DNA from: WRGT01 sp964450405
GTDB taxonomy: Bacteria; Spirochaetota; UBA4802; UBA5550
Direction of reading: 5' to 3'
NCBI GenBank assembly: GCA_964450405.1
Contig: CAYVCQ010000018.1
Span: 38,702 to 102,701, forward strand
Length of the DNA stretch: 64,000 nucleotides
In this document: positions 55,420 through 62,903 of the stretch, piece by piece
Layout of the letters: each line of letters opens with the position of its first letter
How positions within the stretch are numbered: position 1 is the stretch's first letter
Made by a program: the position numbers and the translations under genes
The notes under the pieces: generated by a model
The model's database searches: none
The model's input: only the letters and a program-made list of their open reading frames with translations
What the model was told of the DNA's origin: nothing

Positions 55420-57741
55420 TCAGCCGCATCGTGAAAATCCGCAGCCTCTGCATACTGAACATCCCGATTCAAATTCAAGCGGCCCATGACAGTCGGGGCA
55501 TACGCCTGTAACAACGTTATCGTGCCCCTTGCCGTTCGTCTCTGCAATAAACTTCGCAGTATCTTCTAGTATATTTTCACTCTTTGCGTTATCAATTCCT
55601 GCATATCTTTCAATAGCCTTTGCTATGGCATCAGAACATGAATATATTCTTCCACCTTTCTCCCATGACTGGTTAGGGCATCGTACTCCTTTAAGCTGCT
55701 TGACAATCTGTTCCTTCTCGACACCTGCTCTCAAAGCAAGAGATATAAGACGTCCTATTGCCTCGGTCTGGCTGGCTGCACATCCTCCTCCTTTCCCCAT
55801 GGCCGCAAATACTTCAAAGATACCCTTTTCATCTTCATTGATTGTTACATAAAGAGAACCGCATCCGGTGTTCATCTTTCTGGTGGCGCCCCAGGTTACT
55901 TCATGTCTGGGTCGTGGCGCGATAGCTTTATACATTACAGTTTTTTCTTCGCTTTCTTCCTTCTCCTGGGGTGATGATGAGATCTGCAGTACCTGATTGT
56001 CTCTTGATCCGTCCCGATAGACTGTGACACCTTTGCATTCAAGTTCATATGCCATGCTGTATACTTTTCGTATATCCTCGACTGTTGCAGTATGTGAGAA
56101 ATTTACAGTTTTTGAAACTGCATTGTCCAGGTGCTTCTGGAAAACAGCCTGTGTTTTTATATGCCATTCCGGCGATATGTCGTGTGCGGTAACAAAAATA
56201 TTTCTAATACTCTCGGGGAGTTCGTCGATGTTATGGGCAGAACCCTCATCGGCGATTCTTTCCATGATAGTTGTAAAATCTACTTTATCTCCAAGTGCTC
56301 TTACAGCTTCTTCAAATGCAGGATTTGATTCGATGAGTCTATTGTTATCCATAACGTTTCTTACATATGCAAGTGCAAAGAGCGGTTCAATTCCGCTTGA
56401 TGAATCACAAAGAATACTTATTGTTCCAGTTGGAGCAATGGTGGTGGTTGTGGCATTACGAAGAGGCTTGTCTCCCCTTTCAGCATAGTCCGATAGATGG
56501 AAGTTAGGGAATGCTCCGCGGATTTCCGCAAGTTCTTCAGATTTTTTCTTTGATTCACTCTGTATTGTCGACATTATCTCTTCGCCCACTGACACGCCTT
56601 CCTCTGAGTCGTAGGGAATTCCGAGCTTTATAAGCATATCTGCGTAACCCATAACTCCAAGACCAACTTTTCTATTAGCCTTGGTTTTATCTTCAATTTC
56701 TTTCAGAGGGTATGAGTTCATATCAATAACATTATCAAGGAAATGCACTGCGTCGCGGGTAATCTCTCTCAGAAGATCAAAATCTATCTCGACTTTCTTA
56801 CCGTTTGATTTTAATATTTTATTCAGGTTTATCGATCCCAGATTGCATGACTCATAGGGGAGGAGGGGCTGCTCTCCGCATGGATTTGTACTTTCTATGA
56901 GTCCAACTTTTTTAATAGGATTGTACTGGTTGATTTTATCAATAAAGATTATTCCCGGTTCTCCGTTTTTCCATGCCATTTCAGTTATCAGGTCATATAC
57001 TTTTTTTGCATTTAATCTGCCGCAAGTTTCTCCAGATCTCGGATTTTTAAGATCATAATCTTCGCCTGTTTTAACTGCATTCATAAAACTGTCGGTAAGA
57101 GCAACGGATATATTAAAGTTGGTTAATGCCGAAAGATCGGACTTGGCCTGAATAAATTCCATAATATCTGGATGGTCAATATTGAGTATTGCCATATTTG
57201 CTCCACGACGGGTACCGCCCTGTTTTACAGTTTCTGTTGCAGAGTTGAAAATGTTCATAAATGAAACCGGGCCGCTGGAAACACCGGCGGTACTGCTCAC
57301 CATGTCATTTTTAGGTCTTAGTTTTGAAAATGAAAAACCGGTTCCGCCGCCGCTTTTATGTATCAGCGCCATATTCTTAAGAGAATCAAAAATTCCATTC
57401 ATGGAGTCTTCAACAGGAAGAACAAAACACGCAGAAAGCTGCCCTAAGGGTCTTCCTGCATTCATAAGAGTAGGACTGTTCGGCATAAATTTAAGTTCAG
57501 CCATTAAATTATAGAATCTCGATGCGGTTTTGTTAACTTCACCTTCCTCAGCCCCATAAAAAGCATCTGCAGCTGCGACAAATCCGGCAACTCTCCTGAA
57601 TAATCCTTCAGTTGTTTCGATTATGTCTCCTTTACTGTCACGCATAAGATATCTTTTTTCAAGAACGGTAACGGCATTTGCCGAGAGCTCCGGCTTTATC
57701 TGTGAATCGATTATAATCTGATTATGGTTTCTGCTGTTCAT
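55420..57741 (-). CDS. nrdJ: Adenosylcobalamin-dependent (class II) ribonucleoside-diphosphate reductase
   Basis: The product is 773 aa from ATG 57741 (MNSRNHNQIIIDSQ), with AAAGGA upstream; an in-frame ATG at 57774 lacks an SD. Class II features are PNSPTLMNAGRPLGQLSACF with a redox Cys, GGTGFSFSKLRP, NPCGEQPLLPYESCNLGSIN with the radical Cys, and ATTTIAPTGTISILC. The Cys-rich zinc-ribbon-like tail (CPDCHGPLEFESGCSVCRGC, then GFSRCG) is typical of the NrdJ subgroup. It makes deoxyribonucleotides with B12 and needs no oxygen. No cobalamin riboswitch or NrdR box was recognised upstream. Confidence 0.95.
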   Translation of the reverse strand: MNSRNHNQIIIDSQIKPELSANAVTVLEKRYLMRDSKGDIIETTEGLFRRVAGFVAAADAFYGAEEGEVNKTASRFYNLMAELKFMPNSPTLMNAGRPLGQLSACFVLPVEDSMNGIFDSLKNMALIHKSGGGTGFSFSKLRPKNDMVSSTAGVSSGPVSFMNIFNSATETVKQGGTRRGANMAILNIDHPDIMEFIQAKSDLSALTNFNISVALTDSFMNAVKTGEDYDLKNPRSGETCGRLNAKKVYDLITEMAWKNGEPGIIFIDKINQYNPIKKVGLIESTNPCGEQPLLPYESCNLGSINLNKILKSNGKKVEIDFDLLREITRDAVHFLDNVIDMNSYPLKEIEDKTKANRKVGLGVMGYADMLIKLGIPYDSEEGVSVGEEIMSTIQSESKKKSEELAEIRGAFPNFHLSDYAERGDKPLRNATTTTIAPTGTISILCDSSSGIEPLFALAYVRNVMDNNRLIESNPAFEEAVRALGDKVDFTTIMERIADEGSAHNIDELPESIRNIFVTAHDISPEWHIKTQAVFQKHLDNAVSKTVNFSHTATVEDIRKVYSMAYELECKGVTVYRDGSRDNQVLQISSSPQEKEESEEKTVMYKAIAPRPRHEVTWGATRKMNTGCGSLYVTINEDEKGIFEVFAAMGKGGGCAASQTEAIGRLISLALRAGVEKEQIVKQLKGVRCPNQSWEKGGRIYSCSDAIAKAIERYAGIDNAKSENILEDTAKFIAETNGKGHDNVVTGVCPDCHGPLEFESGCSVCRGCGFSRCG

Positions 57742-57774
57742 AGTTTTATCCTTTATGTTATTATATGATGCCAT

Positions 57775-58162
57775 TTTCTATTTTAAGTTGTTTCCGAATC
57801 TACAATTTTTTTTTAATTTCGTGATAAATTCTATACTTTCAGGCAGACTCTTTGATAAGGCATGTTTTGAAAGAGGCTCTGACCCCGGAGATGTTAGTTT
57901 TGAGAATAATCTGTTCATATGATGTATTATGTCACATTAGATTCCGGTGTCAATAATTTAATCAGGAATCTGGAACATTTTGGATTAGATGAAAAATATT
58001 TTTCAATAATACTAAAATATTTTAAGCCGATAAATTGCAGTCGTGAATACATGAATTCCGGTACAGGTTTATTCTCTTGTTTATATATTTTAAGAAATTA
58101 TACGCTTTTGCCGATAATAAAGTGTGGAAGAGTCATTATTATATTTCCGCTGAAGAGGGTAT
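57775..58162. other. 388-bp divergent intergenic region with sigma28-like motifs
   Basis: It lies between nrdJ (-) and the receptor at 58163 (+). It holds AGGCTCTGACCCC at 57874-57886, half of the hairpin found at 61632-61682, and the two GCCGATAA boxes listed separately. A frame at 57919-58353 is judged spurious because it overlaps the receptor and has no domain or SD. Confidence 0.6.
58091..58117 (+). promoter_or_regulatory. Sigma28 (FliA/WhiG)-type promoter of the 58163 receptor
   Basis: TAAGAAAT (58091-58098), an 11-nt spacer and an exact GCCGATAA (58110-58117) match the flagellar sigma28 form TAAAGTTT-N11-GCCGATAA, with the ATG 46 nt downstream. A second exact GCCGATAA at 58026-58033 has TAATACTA at the same spacing (58007-58014) and could be a tandem promoter. 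Confidence 0.6.
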
Positions 58163-59743
58163 ATGGGTATAGAGTTAACAGCACGGCAGCATCTCGAAAA
58201 GCGAGGAGCCTTTTTTTATCTTATAGCTTACGGGATTTTGTTTCTTTTTTCCTTTACGCTGCAGTTTTTATCCGGCGTTCCTTTCAAAGAAATTATTCCA
58301 GGGATTGTTCTCAACTCATTGAATATGACTTTGGCTTCCATTATCTATTTTAAGAAAAAAAACGGGAAAAAATCAAATATTATTCCGTATTTTATTGGAT
58401 TTATAAGCGTAAATGCCCCTCTTCTGGTAAAGTACAACTATGCCCGCCATGAAGGTTGGACTTTTGCACTTCAATCAACCAACACATCAATAATGATGGT
58501 AGGATTTGCCGTAATGCTCTATCTTTTTTATCAGCCAAGACTTTATAAGTTTTATGCCTTATTATCTATTATCAATTGGAATCTGTTTTTATATGCTGCA
58601 TATAAGAAAGGTGCCGAAATTTATTTTGTTTCTCACATGAATGGAATCCCTCTAAATTCAGGAGTTATATTTTTTAGAGAGGTTTTTATAATAATGGTAA
58701 TGTCTGTAGTTCTTCTTGTGGCATATAGGAACATTCCTGACATTACAAAATATGAAGAGCGAATCGAAAAGCAGACCGATCAGCTGAGAAAGCAGGCTGC
58801 CGCACAGAGGTCCATGACTGCAATAATCAAAGAGAAGATGAATGTGCTTTTCCGGAAGGTTGATGCTCAGAATATACTTATAAACAGATTTAATCAGAAG
58901 ATGGAGAGTCAGGCATCGAGTTTTTCAGAAATGTCAGCTACGATGGAGGAGCTTGCAGGTTCATCGGAACAGATTGCAACGGAATCCATAACTCAGATTG
59001 ACGGCAATGTTAAAATGGAATCCATTGTGGAGGAGTTTCAGAATATTCAGATAGAAACTAAGCAGAACCTCTCGGAAACATACACCGATATTCAGGCTGT
59101 ATCAGATAAAAGTACCGTGGCCAACGAACAGCTTATGGAGGTGGAAAGAACCGTTTTTGCCATAAAAGAACAGAGCAGCAAGATTGGCGATACTGTAAAT
59201 CTCATAGTTGATATAGCTGATAAAATAAATCTTCTTTCACTTAATGCGGCGATTGAGGCGGCCCGTGCCGGAGAGTCCGGGCGTGGATTTGCCGTTGTTG
59301 CCGATGAGATCGGGAAGCTGGCGTTTCAGACACAGGAGAGTATAAAAGAGATCAATAAAGTACTCTCGGATAGTTCAAGGAACACCGTTGACGGAGTTGC
59401 TGTAATTCAGAAAACTGCGGAGATGATGCGGGAAATGATTGCTCATATGGGGCAGGGTGCTCACAAAGTTCAGCTTCTTCAGGAGAGTATTTTTATTGAG
59501 GAGAAGTATATAAAGATTATTATTGAGCAGATGAAGGATAATATATCTCTGGCTAAGAAAATCGGAACTGCCACAGATGAACAGAAGGTTGCAGTTGAAT
59601 TCACATCTTCGGCTCTTGAAGATTTAATTATAATACTCAACGAAATGGTAAATGAGATCAAGGAACTTGCTCAGGCGGCACATGAAATTCAGGAGAATGC
59701 CGTTGATGTGATGGTCGACACAGAAAAAGCCGTAAATGGGTGA
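58163..59743 (+). CDS. Methyl-accepting chemotaxis protein with six-TM N-terminal region
   Basis: The product has 526 aa; ATG 58163 lies after GAGGG. Six predicted TM helices (about residues 17-38, 45-63, 72-88, 105-123, 127-146, 170-192) have short loops and no periplasmic ligand domain. No HAMP is visible. A cytoplasmic helical segment leads into the MCP hairpin with tip INLLSLNAAIEAARAGESGR and GFAVVADEIGKLAFQTQESI. It probably senses within or at the membrane. It is paralogous to the receptor at 59961. The sigma28-like promoter suggests expression with flagella. Confidence 0.93.
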   Translation: MGIELTARQHLEKRGAFFYLIAYGILFLFSFTLQFLSGVPFKEIIPGIVLNSLNMTLASIIYFKKKNGKKSNIIPYFIGFISVNAPLLVKYNYARHEGWTFALQSTNTSIMMVGFAVMLYLFYQPRLYKFYALLSIINWNLFLYAAYKKGAEIYFVSHMNGIPLNSGVIFFREVFIIMVMSVVLLVAYRNIPDITKYEERIEKQTDQLRKQAAAQRSMTAIIKEKMNVLFRKVDAQNILINRFNQKMESQASSFSEMSATMEELAGSSEQIATESITQIDGNVKMESIVEEFQNIQIETKQNLSETYTDIQAVSDKSTVANEQLMEVERTVFAIKEQSSKIGDTVNLIVDIADKINLLSLNAAIEAARAGESGRGFAVVADEIGKLAFQTQESIKEINKVLSDSSRNTVDGVAVIQKTAEMMREMIAHMGQGAHKVQLLQESIFIEEKYIKIIIEQMKDNISLAKKIGTATDEQKVAVEFTSSALEDLIIILNEMVNEIKELAQAAHEIQENAVDVMVDTEKAVNG

Positions 59744-59960
59744 TATAGAACTTTGCTTAAAATCTCCCCGTCATACGGCTGCACCATTTGATCAACGGAC
59801 TTGTTTTCACAACTTAACGTCCCCAATGCTCAGGTGATTATGCACTTTATGTCCCATTATGTGTATAAAAAATTAAATTTTTTCTTTACAAAACCGTCCC
59901 ATTAGTCGTATATTTGAACAGGCAAAAAAATATCAGCCATCCCTTAGAAAAAGAGGATCT

Positions 59961-61553
59961 ATGAGTATAAATCTTACCGCAAGACAACATCTGGAAAAAC
60001 GTGGAGCATATTATTATATTCTGGCATATATTGTTATTTTCTTCTTTTCGGTATTTTTCCAATATCTCGCAGGGGTGCGGTTTCAGGCGATACTCCTTAC
60101 TGCTGCTTTACATTCAATTAACCTGGTTCTGGCTTTTATTATTTATTTTAAAAAGAGTCGCGGGCTAAAAGTGAATATTATTCCATGGTTTCTCGGATTC
60201 ACAAGTATTGCAGCTCCCGTGGCTGTAAAGTACAGTTATGCAATTAAAGAGGGATGGACTTTTGCGGTTCAATCAACAAACAGCACAGCGTTGATGATTT
60301 TGTTCGTTGTTATGCTATATCTGTTTTACCAGCCTGTTCTTTATAAATTTTTCAGCACAATAGCTGTTTTAAACTGGATTCTGGTGCTGTATCTGGCATA
60401 TATAAATGGTGCGGAATATCACTGGGACAGCAGCGTAAACGGAGTTGCTGTTACCTCGGGTATAATTGTATTGCGTGAGGTATTTTTCCTCATTGCAATG
60501 GCTGTAATCATGATGATTACATATAGAAATATACCCGACATTATTAAATACGAAGAGAGATCAATCGAACAGACTGTACATATAAAAAAACAGGCAGATG
60601 CGCAGATGTCCATGACTGCAATTATTAAAGAAAAAATGAATGTCCTCTTTCAGAAAGTCGATGCTCAGAATGCGCTGATAAACAGATTCAATCAGAAGAT
60701 GGAGAGTCAGGCTTCGAGTTTCTCCGAGATGTCAGCTACCATGGAGGAGCTGGCGGGTTCATCGGAACAGATCGCATTTGAATCTGTAACTCAGATTGAT
60801 GGAAATGTAAAAATGGAATCTATCGTGGAGGAGTTTCAGCACATCCAGGTGGAGACAAAAAAGAATCTAGCCGAGACATACACAGACATACAATCTGTGT
60901 CAGATAAAAGTACAGTTGCCAATGAACAGCTTATGGAAGTTGAGAAAACAGTTTTTGCAATTAAAGAGCAGAGCGGAAGGATTGGTGATACTGTAAATCT
61001 GATAGTTGATATTGCAGATAAAATAAATCTTCTTTCACTCAATGCTTCGATAGAGGCAGCGCGTGCAGGGGAAGCTGGCCGGGGATTTGCCGTTGTTGCC
61101 GATGAGATCGGAAAGCTTGCGTTTCAGACTCAGGAGAGTATAAAGGAGATCAATAAAGTTCTCTCGGACAGCTCAAAGAATACAGTTGCCGGAGTCTCTG
61201 TAATTCAGAAAACCGCCGAGATGATGCGTGAAATGATTGCTCACATGGGGCAGGGGGCGCATAAGATTCAGCTTCTTCAGGAGAGTATTTTCATAGAGGA
61301 GAAGTACATCAAGATTATAATAGGACAGATGAACGACAATATTTCACTGGCTAAAAAAATAGGTACTGCTACTGATGAACAGAAAGTTGCCGTTGAGTCA
61401 ACCTCTCAGGCATTGGAGGATCTCATTGTAATCCTAAACGAAATGGTTGATGAGATCAAAGAGATGGCGGCGAATGCGTACGATATTCATGAAAATGCCA
61501 TGGATGTTATGGTTGATACAGAGAAGGCCGTAAGCGGGATGGCTGATGTATAG
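59961..61553 (+). CDS. Methyl-accepting chemotaxis protein with six-TM N-terminal region (paralogue)
   Basis: The product has 530 aa, with AGAGGA upstream of the ATG. The layout is the same as the receptor at 58163, with very similar sequence throughout the cytoplasmic half (FNQKMESQASSFSEMSATME identical). The TM part is more divergent. In the hairpin tip, LSLNASIEAARAG has Ser in place of Ala. An upstream TAAATTTT (59874-59881) with an 11-nt spacer to ACCGTCCC is a weak sigma28 candidate. The 217-bp gap from the first copy has no gene. Confidence 0.93.
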   Translation: MSINLTARQHLEKRGAYYYILAYIVIFFFSVFFQYLAGVRFQAILLTAALHSINLVLAFIIYFKKSRGLKVNIIPWFLGFTSIAAPVAVKYSYAIKEGWTFAVQSTNSTALMILFVVMLYLFYQPVLYKFFSTIAVLNWILVLYLAYINGAEYHWDSSVNGVAVTSGIIVLREVFFLIAMAVIMMITYRNIPDIIKYEERSIEQTVHIKKQADAQMSMTAIIKEKMNVLFQKVDAQNALINRFNQKMESQASSFSEMSATMEELAGSSEQIAFESVTQIDGNVKMESIVEEFQHIQVETKKNLAETYTDIQSVSDKSTVANEQLMEVEKTVFAIKEQSGRIGDTVNLIVDIADKINLLSLNASIEAARAGEAGRGFAVVADEIGKLAFQTQESIKEINKVLSDSSKNTVAGVSVIQKTAEMMREMIAHMGQGAHKIQLLQESIFIEEKYIKIIIGQMNDNISLAKKIGTATDEQKVAVESTSQALEDLIVILNEMVDEIKEMAANAYDIHENAMDVMVDTEKAVSGMADV

Positions 61554-61631
61554 CTGATTTATTCTTTACATCATGATTGTATTTGTGAATTATTTTTAAG
61601 TACTATATTGCTTTGTAAAAATATATGTTTG

Positions 61632-61684
61632 AAAAAGGGGTCAGAGCCTGAATATAAAAAATTCAGGCTCTGACCCCTTTTTTT
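61632..61684. terminator. Intrinsic terminator with perfect 22-bp stem
   Basis: The arms 61632-61653 (AAAAAGGGGTCAGAGCCTGA...) and 61661-61682 are exact complements around a 7-nt loop and end in T7. The A run on the left makes it work in both directions. It separates the receptor gene from the ArsR-type gene. The GGGGTCAGAGCCT core recurs, inverted, at 57874-57886. Confidence 0.85.
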
Positions 61685-61694
61685 GTTAAAAAAC

Positions 61695-61750
61695 TTGACT
61701 GATATCAGGTTATTTTGTTATATAACTATATCAGGATATATTGATATATG
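61695..61750 (+). promoter_or_regulatory. Promoter and palindromic operator of the ArsR-methyltransferase gene
   Basis: TTGACT (61695-61700) is followed by an A/T-rich -10 region (TTATATAAC, 61718-61726). CTGATATCAG (61699-61708) is a perfect palindrome. TATATCA (61727-61733) and TGATATA (61742-61748) form a 7-8-7 inverted repeat reaching the start codon. Autorepression by the encoded ArsR protein is the likely meaning. Confidence 0.6.
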
Positions 61751-62665
61751 GAAACAGTTAACTATTTCAAGGCCCTTTCCGACGAGACCAGACTTAGAAT
61801 CTTAAATCTTCTTCATAAGAAGGAATTGAATGTAAATGAAATTGTATCCATATTGAATATGGGGCAGTCGAGAATTTCACGTCATCTGAAGATACTTTCA
61901 GACTCATCTCTTATTTTTTCCAGAAAAGACGGATTATGGGTTTTTTACAAGGCAGATGATGGCGGTTTTTCAGGTGAGCTTATACGGCTCATCGATTCAA
62001 GATTGAAAAATGAAAAGTTATTTTTACTGGATATTTCCAGTCTTGACAGGTATTTTAAAGAACGCGGAGAGAAGGGGAAAGAGTACTTTAACAAAATCGC
62101 CTCGCACTGGAAAAAGATAAGAGGGGAAATTCTTGGAGATCTTGATCTCAATTCAGAGATCGTTAAATTTGCAGGTAATTCGCAATGCGCTGCTGATCTG
62201 GGATGCGGGAACGGCGAGTTGACCGGGCTGCTTCTGTCAAAATCTGAAAAAGTAATCGGTGTAGACCGTTCATCGGGTATGCTTGATGAAGCCGGTAAGT
62301 ATCTCAAGTCTATGGGGAGAGAGAAGTTTGATCTTAGACTTGGTGAGCTTGCCCATCTTCCGGTAAGAGATGGAGAGACGGATTGTGCTGTGATTAATAT
62401 GGTGCTTCATTATCTTGATGATCCTTCAATTGCAATAGCGGAGGCTGGAAGAATTGTAAGAAGCGGAGGGCGGCTTGTAATCGCCGAGCTTGAAAGGCAT
62501 AGCGATGAATCGCTAAGAGGGACTCACGGTCACAGATGGCTTGGATTTGCTCCGGATATTGTGAAGAGCTGGATAAACGGAAGTGGATTCAGTTTTAAAA
62601 AATCAAAAAGTTTCACTGCAGCAAATGGTTTGAAAGTTATGCTTTATGTTTCGGAGAAAATTTAA
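61748..62665 (+). CDS. ArsR-family regulator fused to a SAM-dependent methyltransferase domain
   Basis: The product has 305 aa. The N-terminal winged HTH (residues 1-95) reads YFKALSDETRLRILNLLHKK, then ELNVNEIVSILNMGQSRISR. No arsenic-type Cys pair is seen. The C-terminal methyltransferase-like domain (about 105-290) has motif I (AADLGCGNGELTGLL), an acidic loop (VIGVDRSSGML) and INMVLHYLDDP. No SD precedes the ATG, and the operator covers that region, so translation may be leaderless or weak. It lies 238 nt upstream of ahcY. ArsR-type SahR proteins control SAM-cycle genes in other bacteria, so sensing SAM or SAH is a reasonable inference. Confidence 0.9.
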   Translation: METVNYFKALSDETRLRILNLLHKKELNVNEIVSILNMGQSRISRHLKILSDSSLIFSRKDGLWVFYKADDGGFSGELIRLIDSRLKNEKLFLLDISSLDRYFKERGEKGKEYFNKIASHWKKIRGEILGDLDLNSEIVKFAGNSQCAADLGCGNGELTGLLLSKSEKVIGVDRSSGMLDEAGKYLKSMGREKFDLRLGELAHLPVRDGETDCAVINMVLHYLDDPSIAIAEAGRIVRSGGRLVIAELERHSDESLRGTHGHRWLGFAPDIVKSWINGSGFSFKKSKSFTAANGLKVMLYVSEKI

Positions 62666-62708
62666 TCAGGTACTGTTGTAAGGTAGAATTTGTGTTATTA
62701 AAGAGAGT

Positions 62709-62825
62709 TAACTCTCTGTCATGCCGGCTGTAGTGTAACGGAATGCCGGTATCCCATACAACTGGTTTTGTAATGAGATTCCGGTATTTACAGGTAAGGC
62801 TTTTGCAAAACCGGAATGACAGATT
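62709..62825. repeat. Family C repeat, copy 2
   Basis: It closely matches 43367-43480: GTCATGCCGGCTGTAGTGTA, ACGGAATGCCGGTATC, then GCAAAACCGGAATGACAGAT. The ends GTCATGCCGG / CCGGAATGAC are inverted repeats with one mismatch. It lies between the ArsR-methyltransferase gene and ahcY and may interrupt or shape their co-transcription. Confidence 0.8.
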
Positions 62826-62903
62826 TAAGTAAAACCGGTTTATTGTTAATACATTTTTTACTTTAAAACGAACCAGATAGATAATATAACAAGGAGAAAA
62901 AAG

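Noticed and set aside
57742..57930. A cobalamin riboswitch upstream of the B12-dependent ribonucleotide reductase
   Set aside because: The expected B12-box text and stem pattern were not seen on the minus strand in this leader.
57919..58353. A 144-codon plus-strand frame upstream of and overlapping the receptor at 58163
   Set aside because: It overlaps the receptor by 190 bp in another frame, has no SD or recognisable domain, and covers the sigma28-like promoter boxes. Best explained as chance.
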